Below are positions 12,670 through 24,975 of a DNA stretch of 64,000 nt, in pieces. A program made the position numbers and the translations under genes. The stretch is from the NCBI GenBank assembly GCA_023055355.1, contig JALJCS010000001.1, positions 76,983,381 to 77,047,380 of the forward strand, read 5' to 3'. The stretch comes from Agelaius tricolor. Its lineage: Eukaryota > Chordata > Aves > Passeriformes > Icteridae. Position 1 is the first letter of the stretch, and each line of letters opens with the position of its first letter. Under the pieces are notes generated by a model. It was not told the DNA's origin, did not search any database, and saw only the letters and a list, made by a program, of their open reading frames with translations.

Positions 12670-13301
12670 CACAGTGTCCTGGATTGCCAAGCAAACTGTA
12701 TTCTATTTGCCATCTGTACGGCAGTTGTCTTCTGTTAAGTGGGCAGTTTTCCTTATCTCCTCCACAACCACTCCTCCCTCGAGGACACATCTGCTGATAA
12801 GAGGCTACTGAATGTCACTGCATGACTGATAGGAACTACAGCATCCCATTGTGAGATGCTCCACCCACGGGGGAGAGCCAAGCATTCCTAACTGGATATA
12901 ATCTGGAGATTCTGGAACACCAGCACGGCTTCTCCACTGGAATTCCCGGAGAAGCAGCTGCCTTTTCCACTGGATCTTCAGAGGAAGACTACACCCTTTC
13001 TACAGGATCCCTGCTCCAACAGAACCACACCTGACACTCCAGGAGGACTGCTACCAACACCCTGACCAACAGGGTGTCAGGTTGTGTTCTGACTCTGTCA
13101 GTGTTTTTTAGTTTACTGCATTGTTTATTTTATTTTCTTCCCTAATAAAGAACTGTTATTTCCTGCTCCCATATTTTTGCCTGAGAGCCCCTTAATTTAA
13201 AATTTATAGCAATTTGGAGGGAGGAGGTTTACATTTTCCATTTCAGGGGAGGCTCCTGCCTTCCTTAGCAGACACCTGGCTTTCCAAACCAAGACACACA
13301 G
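12670..13301 (+). mobile_element. Solo LTR with 5-bp target-site duplication (ERVL-like)
   Basis: The LTR is 12675-13296 (622 bp). It begins TGTCCTGG and ends CCAAGACA, near-perfect inverted termini (7 of 8). CACAG flanks it exactly on both sides (12670-12674, 13297-13301). A 5-bp duplication points to an ERVL-class integrase. A TATA-like TATAAT lies at 12897-12902 and AATAAA at 13144-13149, so transcription would run on the plus strand. The 3' part with 'tttgcctgagagcccctta' and 'aggggaggctcctgccttcctta' is what I remember as a common songbird ERV LTR end. ORFs at 13214-13426 (+) and 13243-13458 (-) are spurious. No internal coding sequence remains. Confidence 0.9.
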
Positions 13302-16300
13302 TAAGAGCCTTCCTTAGATACTTGCCCTCCTCTATGACTCCCTGGAAATCCTCTTGCATAAATGTCCCTGTGAGTTCCTGTGTGCTCCCCTTCCATCCCT
13401 CTTTAATGCAGAGGGTCCTTAGGTAGACATGAGAGATTTCCAACAGCTGAACACCCAAAGGTTTCTACTGATGGGGAAAAGGGGGGAAAATGGTGGGGGG
13501 GTGTGTGGAATTTGGGGAAAAAAGGCTGCCATGAACACTTGATTGAGAAAGAAAAAGGCTCACCAGGACTCATTCAGGTAATGTCCCCAATCAGGAAACT
13601 GTTGGAGGATGGGATTTGAGTCAGAAGCCTGATTACATACTGAAATTCATCAAATTAAGGCCAGCAGTTTCAGGTTGGTTTTTTTTTCCTAGAATAAGTG
13701 TTTTTTATGGAAAATATGAAAGTGGTATGGATCAGGAAATCATTTACAGAACAGAATGCATTTAGGATACTTCTGGTCTCCAGCATGATCAGAGTGAGAG
13801 GATTAAGCTGAAAGACACCTCAGTCAATCAGCTGTGCGAGGAATCCTCCTCTCCCCACTGCTCTCATCTGTATTTTTCTTGCAACTCCTATATCTCATAA
13901 CACATAGTACTAACTGAAAAATAAAATTAATAGCATTTATTCTATCTGGCTTTTACATGCCTCTCCCTCTGCCTACAGTCTATCAATCTGATTTATGTTT
14001 TTCCTCTTTTTCCTATGTTTTCATCATTTGTAGTTTCCCCCAAGCCAGAGAAGTTACAAGGTGGTAGGGACTGAATCCTAGTTTATTTATATGGAAGAAA
14101 TAAAAAATGCACTTCCATAACTGTAATTTTTCTGTTGCAGCTCTATGAACCCCTGAAGAGTCACATCATTCAAGTTACTAGTTTTCAGTAAACAAGCAGC
14201 TGGATTTTGTTGTATTTATTCCTTCCTGACAATTCAGTCTCATCTACTATAATGATGCAGAAGAAAAATAAAATCTTGGATAGTATATTTTTATCAGAAA
14301 ATCTCATGTAAAAGACCTCTGAGACCATGTTTAGTGTCAACTTCATAGTATTTTCCAGGATTTAGTTATGGAAATGTCCACATTATCTATAGAAAATGAT
14401 CCTGATTTACAACAGCAGAGCCGCTGAATGTTCAATGTTTTTACACAACTAATTTGCAATGAACAAATTTTTTTTTTCTGGAAATTTCCAGGTATTCTTT
14501 TAAATTTCTTGTACCTGTCAAAAAGGAAGGAAAAAAAAAAAGACAGAGGGAAAGAAAAGCTGTCCTGTGCTTGCATGTCTGAACCTTGCTTCAGACAAGA
14601 GACTAAAACCTTTGAGTGAGCTGAAGTTATTGACTGCAAGGGGAAGGCCCCAATTAGTCCCAGCAGCTTGACAAGTTCCTGCCTTAACCTAGACCCTGAG
14701 GGAATCTCCTTCCTACCCTATGAATATTTCCTCCACTGCTGCAGTCAAAATAAGCTGAGCTAGCAAAGACCTGTTTCCTTTTCCAGCCTCTCCAAAGGGC
14801 AGCACTTGCTCAGGTCAGCAGAGGGGGCAGCAGAAGGCAGGCAGGGCACTGAACAGGAGGACAGGGAACAGCAATTAGCAGGGGAAGGCTCCAGGCTGCA
14901 GCCTCTGGTGGTGACATATTTGCAACCCAAGGAGTTTCCTCTTTAGAGGAGTAGCCACCTCTAAACCCCTGCTCCCTGTGTGACTACAAGTATAATCAGT
15001 AGTCTTGCACTATGCAGTTTCCTACAGCTATCCCAGGTTTTGAGAACTTAGCATAAACAGTCTGTGAACCTTTTGACATCAGCTGAACTTCTGACCATGC
15101 ACTTGAGTAAAACCTGTTGAATAATTCACCATAAGTAGTGCTCAGTGTGAGTTTTGACATTTTATTGCAATAGGCATACCTTTTAATAATTAGTCTAGAG
15201 GTCTGACTTTTAATTTTCATTCAATTCTTTGGCCAGAGTAGGGGCAGGGATGTTCCTTCCATGACAGGAGATTGCCACAAGTTCCAACGTGTGTCATGAC
15301 TGAAGGATTAGCTGCAGCTGCATTTTTCTGGATAATTTGATTACACTCACTGAGGGCTTTATCTTTGTCAGTACATTTATTCTATAGCAAAATAAGACAG
15401 GGGCAGAAATACTTCCTTAGAAACTCTGAATATAGAAAAAGCTGGTGATAATATCTCTTGTCTTTTATTCACCTTAAGTGTAAAATACCTCCTCCAGGAA
15501 AACTGGCTAACTGTTCTCAGTCACTCAGCTCCTAATTTGGTATTAAACTCAATTTTTCTTACTTTTACTCCAGAATTGCTTAGGTATTTCTATAGAAACT
15601 CCAGTTCCATAGGAAACAGTTGAGGCATTTTTTCCCCTGAAAGGCCTCAGATGTAATATTTTTTTTGTAATATTGTGTAAAATGTTACTAATGCCCATTA
15701 GATGAAGACTCTGATATCAAGGATTTTAGTACTTGAAAAAGAAAGATGCTTAAGTATAAATCAAAGAACTGAAAAAACCCCATAATCTTTATTCTAAACC
15801 CCTAGGTTTTTGGCTATGATGACTATTTTTTCTAGTGTCTCCTCCTAACATGAATATGTGATTGTGGAATTCCTTCCTAATGTTAAACTGAGACAATGAT
15901 AGTTCTGGTCAAAAATACTCAGAACATAGAAAATCAATATTTTGACAAATTTTTAAAACTTTCTTCTTCTAATCACTCTTATTTCTACATTTCTTTCTCA
16001 CCTCCTGCAAATTAAAGTACATCGTTAATTATTATTGGTGTTACTGTTCTTGTCAGCAGTCCCCAAAATGAGGACAGAATAATCACTGGTGTCCTGAGGA
16101 AAGTTACTGGATTGCATAACTCTGAATTGCTGTTCCTCCTAACAATTTCTCAGCCTGGTCCAGGTGTTCTCACATCACAAATGGGAGGGAGAAGGGAATT
16201 ACTGGAGAGATGGCACACACTGAAGCTGTTACAGAATCATAGGGTTCCAGACTTGTAATGCTAGTTATGTCCTGAAGTACAGTTATAGAACACAATAAAA

Positions 16301-17781
16301 ATAATTGGCAATCATGAAGAAATTTGAAAGAATATGTAGCAACACTGTGTGCAGTATCATGTTCTGTTTATTTGTTGTGTAGCAGCACTAAAGATGAAAA
16401 TATTTCTTGTAGAAATTCTTCACATCTAAGCAGCATTAAAATGTTGTTTGCACTTATGACAAAATCTCAGGGGTTCAAAAATTGGCCCTGGTTTCTTCTG
16501 AGCTACAGAACTTATCCAAATGTTCATCTAGAGACACCTCTGGGGAGCTGGCTGAGCAGTGTGACTCTGCAAGGGCTTTGACCTTAATGAGACAGACCTC
16601 TAGATGAAAAAAAATAATAAAAGTTGTAAATTGCTAGTAATTAGAGAAGAGCTAGCTTTGCAGAACTCTAATGAATGTAAACATAATTAAACCTCTTAAG
16701 ATAGCATCACTGGCTGCAAATTTCTAATAAGTATAAACATAATAAAGTTCCTTTAGTAGTGTCATTTTTAACAGTGTTAGCCACTGTCTCCTGTGAATAG
16801 CATGGATAGCAAGGAACAGATATTGTGCAGAGGGGATTGTTCACATAGCTTGTCACAAAGTCTGTAAGGATCCCAACCTATACTTAGGATAGGTAATGGT
16901 ATATTTATCAAAATTGAATGGGAACTTGAAGCTTGTTAAATGAGAACTCATGTGTGATGTAAACCTGGAAATCACAAACTCTGAATTCTGTTAACCAGCC
17001 CGATAATAATAATTTTATTAATATTTGTATCCTATGTCTCCTATAGCACTAGAAAATTAGAATATGTGGATTACTTTTAATTGAATTTCTTAAGAACCTT
17101 AATTGTTTAAGGTCACAAAAGGTGATGTGATCAAGATGATTTTCATTTTATGAGTAGGAACTTACATACCTTCTTAGAGGAGAATAGCAAGTTAGAACCC
17201 AGGCTCACAAAAAACATTTTATTTTTGTTTTATACTCTCAAATGAAAGGTTAGAATGAAGACAACCTCTGTTTATTAGAATTTTGAAACTTAATAAAGTT
17301 CAGAGGCAGGAGAATGTTGTCACTTTATTTGCTGCTGTGCATCTGCACTGTGAAAGTGTTCCTGTTAAACACAAGCTTTGAGCTGGCAACTCTCCCATTA
17401 TTTTAGTTTTCTGAAATGAAATAATATATCCTTCCTGATCATTAAGACGTATAAAATAGAAAAGACTTTAAAAAATCCTCGTTCTTTAAATTTTCAATTC
17501 TTAATGGGACATAGTGAATTATTTGTATTTTATGATTGAAGGAAGATGGACAGTTTATAGCACTACAATTTCTACTATCTAATTTAAATGAGCTAGATGC
17601 TGGGATCTAAGTGGTCATTCATTTGGAGCACCATTTCTTTAATCTAAGTAGAGTCCTGCCAAATTTCAAATTGGAAATGTGTTTCAATGGAATATGTTTA
17701 TTTCAACATTTGACAATTTAAAAATTTCCCATCTCTTGTTTAGTTTTGAAACTCATTTCAGGGAAGGGGCAGACTAGATGA

Positions 17782-17785
<4 letters not shown>
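13302..17785. other. Unassigned sequence
   Basis: No gene or confident repeat. A GC-richer patch at 14640-14990 is unrecognised. At about 16655-16770 a diverged tandem duplication with a period near 59 bp is visible ('gtaaacataattaaa' against 'ataaacataataaag'). A 20-bp CR1-tail-like string at 16213 is too short to call. Confidence 0.4.
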
Positions 17786-17846
<61 letters not shown>

Positions 17847-17847
17847 A
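17786..17847. repeat. (TA)n microsatellite
   Basis: A perfect alternating AT run spans 17786-17837 (26 units). It is followed by one G interruption and a further short TA run to 17847. Confidence 0.98.
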
Positions 17848-20800
17848 AATTCAAAATTATAAAGTCAAAATACATCATCCAAATTAAACATTTCAAAACA
17901 ATGGGAGCAGAATTCCTTTTCTAAAGGAGATCTCAGTCTTCCTTTACTGTGTGACCCACCTCATCTGTTGGGTTTGCCAAGTGCAGGACACCACTGCCCA
18001 CTCCATATGTAGCACAGGAATATGTAGCCAGGCCTTCTAGCATCTCTGTGGGAAAGTACTTGATGGCTGGCAGAACAGCTCCAAATTGTGCTCTGACTAT
18101 TACAGAGCTTCAAAGACTCTCAAGATCATATGTATTTTGTCTAGGAGATAAAGTGCATATGTTGTTTTTCACATCAAAGCAAGTCCTATTTGTTCCCCTT
18201 AATTTCCTAACGAAGTATATATATGGATACATATTTTTCTGTTGCATATTTTTCATTAAAAGTAAACCATTATCAGATAGTTAGTCTCAGTTTTGACCTC
18301 TGTGAAGTCAAAAACCATATGTATTCCTTGGAATGTATTTCTGTGTATGTTTTATGAAAGAATTTTGTCCTTATGGGACTGATAAATTGAGTATACACAA
18401 ACAGCTTTGAAATAAATTTAGTAAGGAGCTATCTGTTTATTACTACATAGATTACTTGCTGACAGTAAGCAAGTTTTATGATAAAAGAACTTCTAGTGAG
18501 GGTTAAAACTAATTGACTTTTTTTGGTTGGTTTTTCATTGTAAATCCTTGGGAAGCTTGAAAAGATTGCTTTAGTCAATTTGCTGAAGAAGGCTTTCATT
18601 AGCAATGTACTGAGCAGTGCTTTAATCAGTACATAAATCCACTAATTCCAGATAATTGGTGCTAATCACCATTCCTCAACGTAAAAGCAAGGATTTTTGT
18701 CAACAGCAAAGTTGAATGATAGACGAAGGCACAAGGCCTTCAGTCACCTTGTAGGCTCACGCTCACTCTCAGAACAGAGCTGTTCACTGTGCTGAACTTG
18801 TGCTAGATGTACCAAAGGCCACAGACTAATAAAAATCATATACCTGCAATTATGAATCTTGGCCACCTTGCAAGAAATCTGTCCAGTTGTCCAGTGTAGG
18901 CACCCACCTGCATTTTCATAGCAGGAAGACAGGGCAGGTAGCACCGAGTGCCTGGTATTCAGGCAGCTATGCTTAGTCCCTCCTTACCTAAGCAGGATAA
19001 TTGCATCCAGTCTGCTTTCTTTTGGACTCTCCTCAGTCCCTCCTCACCCTTGCGCAGTGACCAAGAAGTGTTTGGAAAGCACATGAGTTTACACTGGCCA
19101 CACTTTTGCCATGGACTCTGCCAGCAGTTCAGCACGGTGTTTTTGTTCTATTACAGATGTGGCCCCTTTTCACAAAATCTGAAGTGCCTGGAAAATACTG
19201 TCCAAGATACTCCAGCCACTCAAAAAAATGGGAACTGGGGAAAACTGGAATCTGTTCTCTTCTATCATGTAGTAACAGCATAAGGATGAGAAAGTCTTTG
19301 GGTTTTTTTAAAGAAGTGCTGATGATCATGTTTGAAAATATACTAATTATTTCAAAGATCATTTGCTTAAAAAAGAATATTGGTGAGTTCAATACCTTTG
19401 TTAGCCCTGAAAAAACTCAAAGGCCCAAATCTGTCTATTAAACACTATGCTTCCCTCAGGTCATCCTAAAATGACAAAAACAGAGGATCGTCCTGCCTTG
19501 CTCTCACTAAAAATGGTCAGTTGTACAGCAAAAATATTTACTCATATGTGACAGAGGAGAAAAAATTGTGTTACTGCACAGTGGGGCATCAGATTGCAAT
19601 AGGACAGCTGTGAACTAACCAACTGCTCTGGAATGCAGCCTTGCCACCCACTCAGAGTGAGAGCCAGAATGGGAGGCTCCAAGCACACCTTGTACCTTGT
19701 TGCAGACCTTGCTGGTAAGATTTGGGCTATAATTGTCTAAATGCTTCTCCTCACCTGACCCAAACAATAGGCTTTAGGTTAGGATTGTTACCAGCCATGG
19801 AAGTATTCTGGGCTTGAATCCCTTCAAGGGTGAAAAGGGAATTCAACTGTTCTCTTTTCTTCAGGATAAATGCTTTAAATCATAATTTATAGTATAAAAG
19901 TTGGGAGCAGTATATTTATGCTGTTTTAAAGGTAGATCCCTGCAGTGAGTTTTTCAGCCAACTAAATCAAATGTAAATTTTCTAGGACAGGTAGAAGAGG
20001 TCTCATCAAACTTGACAAATGAATGCCTAGTTACTAGACATATCTAGTCCCTGAAGTTGGGTTATTGAAAGCAAATTCTTGAAAGCAAATTTGTTAGATT
20101 TTAAAATGCAAGTAATTTTTCCCATGTTTAAGATTTAAATTATTTAAGTCTGGCTTTATACCTCTCAGATGGCTTCTGTGCGAAACAGATGGCTTAAGCC
20201 TAACAATAATGTACATGACATGGTCTCCCTTGTTAAGTAATTTTAAAAATTTCTATCACAGAATTCAAAGATTGTCAAATATTACACCAAAATTTTCTAG
20301 TAGACCCACAGTTTTTCGATGCTGTTTCACAGGACAGGAAGTGTTCTTCATCCAGATATCTGATTTTAAGGTCTTTTTTAATGTTAAGGACATAAGAATC
20401 ACCTTCTTGGAACAGATGCTCTCTGCCAGGGAGCAGTGTTAGAGGTTTAATGTCATAATGCTGCATCTGACACATCAATGCATAACCATTTCCAGAGCAA
20501 AATCATGCAGATTTTGGCTATACAGTAATCTGTCTAATATCATATTCCTCTATGTATCATCTTATACATGCTTCATTTTTAATTATCCACTTTGTAAAAT
20601 ATGAATCTAGTTTCTGAGCAAAATACCATCTTCTCCAGAATCAGCTTTCCTTCTGCAAGATGAAGTAATCACCTCTCCACTGCAAATATGTCTGAAATGC
20701 TATGGTCAGGAAAAAGATAGGTCAGAATAGATGGTCATTGTGGTGTTTTCTGGTGTAAAATCTATCTACATAATACTGTAACCATGCATTGTGTGATCTT

Positions 20801-21945
20801 AAACTACCTGAAATCCATGTGGGCTTAGCTAAATTAATGCACAGACTTTACAGCCTATCATGTCTTCCATTTTGCAAAGTTCAGCTGGAAAATATAACAG
20901 GATGAATTTGGGGTTTTGTTAGGCATATCTGGATGGAGAGAATATAATGTTTCCGAAGTAGAATGTGGAGCTTTAGCCACCTGTCTTCAATTATACTGTG
21001 TGACTGCAAGAATAAAATGCCATCTAGCTCAGTGTGAAAATATGGCCCATAGCATCTCCTTTTAGCTCAGGAGCATTAATGCTAATAACACCCCAACAGA
21101 GAATCAATTTTATTTTGATACTCTCAGTGATTAAATATTTTATACAGAGCTCTGGCAACACTTTCATAAACTCTCAAACACAAAATTGGAGTTGAAAACA
21201 TGTACTGGCACTGACAAAAACTGCATTTGAAAGAGTTTTTGCTAATTCAATGACTAGCACAAATGGTAGCCAAGAGAAACACACTCACCTGAAAAATTCA
21301 TATGAAGCAGAATATGGAATAAAAAAACCCCTTTGAAAATAAAAAAAAGAGCATTGATTTCAAGTTAAATTATAAGACTGGAATGATATTGTTGTTGTTG
21401 CTGTTGTTATTATTTTGAGTGCATGGCTACTTTGCCCTTTGAAAAATCTATGCAAAACTGGTCAGTACTTTGGTTACTACTGTACATAAAATTCTGTAAC
21501 TGGTATTGATGCCAGATTTACTTTCTAGACTTCTTCTGCTCTTATTCTGAGTTAAAAGGCTCCAAGGTCACAACACCATTGAGAAATGAAGTAAAAGCCA
21601 TAAAAAAAGCCATTCACAGTCTTTCAAGTTGATAGTTAAATATTATTTCTGACAAACTCTCAACCTGCAGGTAAAAAGATTAGAAAACCTGGGCCATCCT
21701 GAAAGAAATGTTAGCTATGGAGATAGTGCTGAAGGTATCATTATTATATTTCGAGTGTTTAAACGTGAATTTCCATTTTAAGTTTCTGGTGCTTCATTTC
21801 AAAGTGCAAACAGGTACATTTGCATTAACTTCAGCTGTCTAAGATTTTCTGTGTTGTTTAACAAGTGCTCCTCTTTAAATTCCTTTCTAGAAACAAAGGC
21901 CAAAATAAAATCTGAAAGAGAGTAGCTATTGAATCAGACTCAGAA
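17848..21945. other. Unassigned AT-rich sequence
   Basis: Frames up to 111 codons at 18948-19283 and 19106-19441 overlap in different phases and show no domain. There is a 14-bp tandem duplication at 20065-20078 and 20079-20092, and a short GTT-rich run near 21390. No known repeat or exon was recognised. Confidence 0.4.
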
Positions 21946-21950
21946 ATTTG

Positions 21951-23188
21951 TATGTTGTCTCGGTCTCTCTGGGAGCCTCTCAGGAACCCTGGGCCAGTCC
22001 CGAGTCGGCAGACACCGGGGGGAGCAGCCCCGACACGGCCGACAGCGGGGAGACACTGTCTGTGTGTGCCCCGAGGGTACTGAGGGCACCTGGGCTGGCA
22101 GGGAGACACTGTCTGTGTGTGCCCCGAGGGTGCTGAGGGCACCTGGGCTGGCAGCAGGGAGACACTGTCTGTGTGTGCCCCGAGGGTACTGAGGGCACCT
22201 GGGCTGACAGCAGGGAGACACTGTCTGTGTGTGCCCCGAGGGTACTGAGGGCACCTGGGCTGGCAGGGAGACACTGTGTGTGTGTGTGCCCCGAGGGTAC
22301 TGAGGGCACCTGGGCTGGCGGCAGGGAGACACTGTCTGTGTGTGCCCCGAGGGTGCTGAGGGCACCTGGGCTGGGGGGAGACACTCTCTGTGTGTGCCCC
22401 GAGGGTGCTGAGGGCACCTGGGCTGGCAGGGAGACACTGTCTGTGTGTGCCCCGAGGGTGCTGAGGGCACCTGGGCTGGCAGGGAGACACTCTCTGTGTG
22501 TGCCCCGAGGGTGCTGAGGGCACCTGGGCTGGCAGGGAGACACTCTCTGTGTGTGCCCCGAGGGTGCTGAGGGCACCTGGGCTGGCAGGGAGACACTCTC
22601 TGTGTGTGCCCCGAGGGTGCTGAGGGCACCTGGGCTGGCAGGGAGACACTCTCTGTGTGTGCCCCGAGGGTGCTGAGGGCACCTGGGCTGGCAGGGAGAC
22701 ACTGTCTGTGTGTGCCCCGAGGGTACTGAGGGCACCTGGGCTGGCGCCTTTGCAGCACAAGAGACACCAGAGACATCGGTGGAAGAGAAAGGGCCGACTC
22801 TTAGCAGGGGTTAATCCAAGGTTTTATTAGGATCCCAAAGGAGCTCCTGCACCTCAGGGGCCTCCTGCCGAGAGCCCCGGGAGATGTGCCAAGGTCACAT
22901 TTCAAGGGAGGTGGAAACCAAAAGTGGATAACATTTTACCAACCAATAAGTGACCCTGAGGGATGGGTACTGGGGGATAGACATATAGGGCAGCATATGG
23001 GGCAAGGCTTGGGGGGGCTGACTCCTGGCCTCTGGCTGATCACTTGACAACCTGGACCGAAACTTCTGGATGGAGGGGATGGGATGCTGAGTGATTGACA
23101 GAGAGCCAGGGTGGGGGTTTGGGGATGATCTCATCCCGGAAGAGGAATTACACAGGTATAGGGAGGGGGGTACAGTCTGGGATAAACC
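21951..23188 (-). mobile_element. LTR-like element, reverse orientation, carrying an expanded minisatellite
   Basis: Read on the minus strand, this GC-rich element has AATAAA at 22828-22823. A segment near it resembles the LTR at 4563-5144. The 53-bp tandem repeat (22048-22745) follows, then a short unique end whose terminal bases near 21953 read GACAACA. The minisatellite therefore lies downstream of the poly(A) signal, in the U5 position. Boundaries are provisional: ATTTG occurs at 21946-21950 and 23189-23193, which would be a 5-bp duplication, but the enclosed ends are not a clean TG...CA. Long minus-strand frames in all three phases (21858-22760, 21940-22776, 21980-22735) are the minisatellite read in shifted phases, not proteins. 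Confidence 0.6.
22048..22745. repeat. 53-bp GC-rich minisatellite, 13 copies
   Basis: Units start GGGAGACACT at 22048, 22101, 22157, 22213, 22266, 22323, 22376, 22429, 22482, 22535, 22588, 22641 and 22694. The base period is 53 bp; three spacings are 56-57 bp because of an extra 'gca' or 'gtgt'. Units 9-13 are nearly identical, showing recent local homogenisation. Each unit contains GTGCCC/GGGCAC inverted arms and CCCCGAGGG. Because 53 is not a multiple of 3, reading phase cycles between units, which explains open frames in all three phases. Confidence 0.97.
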
Positions 23189-23193
23189 ATTTG

Positions 23194-24475
23194 GGAAAAA
23201 TATGGAAATACAAAACAAAACTACTTCAAAGTATTACAAAATATAAAAACGCACTACAACAGTATGTCACATTTTTCATGCAAGATTCTGATCCTAAACA
23301 GGACAGTTTGGACTGTCTTTACTACCTCATACAGTCATATACTTCAGAGATGATAATTCTGGAAAAGGTTAACAAGCCAAGTCCTAGACTTTTTCACAGT
23401 GGGGATCTTTGAATTACCTTTACATCAATGCAGTTTTTTTCAGGTAATAATATTTCATAATCAATTCATGGAAAAAATCTAACAGTCTGCCTTAGGTATA
23501 CAAAGCACCAGAGATGCTAATTTTATAGAAGCACTTATATTAGAAAAAAAGTTGCTTTCATTTCTGCTTTTTAGTTCTGAAGCATTTAATCTCTTATTGT
23601 CTTTTGAAAAGTAAAGTTTTCCATTTTCAAATGGGGCAGATCAGACACACAGAACTGAATCCTTGAGTGTCTATCAAGTCTAAATTCAGCTTCAGACCTT
23701 GTGATGCCCTGTTCCAGTTCTGCAAACAGCAAAGACCATAATTTACCTGATATGTTGAGAGTTATAATATCTAACCTCCCTGCATGGTGCAAAAACTGTG
23801 GCAGAGATAGAAACAGATCTCACATTTTTTCTGTACCTTTACATCATGTTTCATCCTTCAGCACTGTACTCTACATAAAAAAATACATTTCAAAAGGAAA
23901 GGACATAAATGTCTATTTGTATTACCATTATTTTTCAGAACAACATAACCCCAATGCCATTTCCTGTTAAAAAGAAAGTCTATCATATAAGCCAGGACAG
24001 TATTCGAACAAATGGATCCAAAGGATCAAGTGTATGAAATAGAATTCAATGCAGCACAATTTAAGTCATTGAGAACACCAAAATATAGAGGAACCTGTAC
24101 AAATGACCAGCACAGCTGTGTTTTGATTCTGATGAATGAAGGAGTTTTTGATATTTTCTAAATGCTAGTGGGGCTGTAGAATTGCCCTTAGTGCACTCCT
24201 TGGCGTTTTCTTTCAACATGCCCTTGTGTTTGTTGGACTTCTTGTCATGCCAGCCCACTGCCATCTCCTCTGTCCACTCAAACAGCTTTACTCTTATCAC
24301 TCACCACCTGAATTTTGAGCAGAATCATCAGCACTGGAAGGATTCTCATACTCTTGTTGAGGAAAGGAACTTTTTATTCTTGTGCACCTGCCTGCCTTTG
24401 TTTGCTTTTCTTTACAGATTTATACCAACTCTGGAGAATATTGACACACTCCAATTAAACTACACAGGGTCATAA
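23194..24475. other. Unassigned AT-rich sequence
   Basis: No gene or repeat recognised. Frames of 68-105 codons on both strands lack any identifiable domain. Confidence 0.4.
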
Positions 24476-24975
24476 AATATTCTGAGTTGAAAAGGGCACA
24501 GAAAGACCATTGAAGTTCAACACCTAGCCCTGCACAGGACACCCCAAGGGCCACGTCATGTACCTGAGAGCATTATCCAAACACTTGAGCTCTGTCAGTC
24601 TTGGTGCTGTGATCCCTTCCCTGAGGAGTCTTTTCCAGTGCCCAACCACCCTCTGGGTGAAAAACTTCTTCCTGATACCCAGCCTAAACCTGCCCTCTCT
24701 CACTTCATGCTGTTTTATTTGGTCCTGTCCCTGGTCACCACAGAGCAGAGATCAGTGCCTGCCCCTCCTCTTTCCTTCATGAGGAAGCTGTAACTGCAGT
24801 GAGGTATCCCCTCCATCTCCTCCAGGCTAAACAGCCTCACACAGCTTCCTCTCCAGACTCTGAACCATCCTCATTGCCCTCCTTTGGATGCTCTCTAACA
24901 GTTTAATATTTTCCTGATACTATGGTGCCCAACACTGCACACAGGGCTCGAGGAAAGGCTGCCTCAAGATGATGT
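24476..24975 (-). mobile_element. CR1 LINE 3' portion, reverse orientation
   Basis: Reverse complement of the same CR1 group as 90-595. Blocks in plus-strand order are 'tattctgagttgaaaagg', 'tagccctgcacaggacaccc', 'cctgagagcattatccaaac', 'ttccagtgcccaaccaccct', 'cctgatacccagcctaaacc', 'agatcagtgcctgcccctcc', 'tccaggctaaacagcc', 'cattgccctcctttggatgc', 'gtgcccaacactgcacacag'. It covers the 3' untranslated region and the last codons of the reverse transcriptase. Frame disruptions make it inactive. The 74-codon plus frame at 24558-24782 is antisense noise. Confidence 0.9.

Noticed and set aside
16210..16235. Possible CR1 tail 'acagaatcatagggttcc'
   Set aside because: Only about 20 bp match and the following CR1 body is absent.
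22048..22745. Regularly spaced repeats resembling a CRISPR array
   Set aside because: The whole 53-bp unit repeats, there are no unique spacers, and the context is a vertebrate LTR.
21858..22776. Three long overlapping minus-strand ORFs (251-300 codons) rich in Pro, Gly, His and Ser
   Set aside because: They are the 53-bp minisatellite read in all three phases; unit length is not a multiple of three, and open frames arise because the unit lacks stops on that strand.
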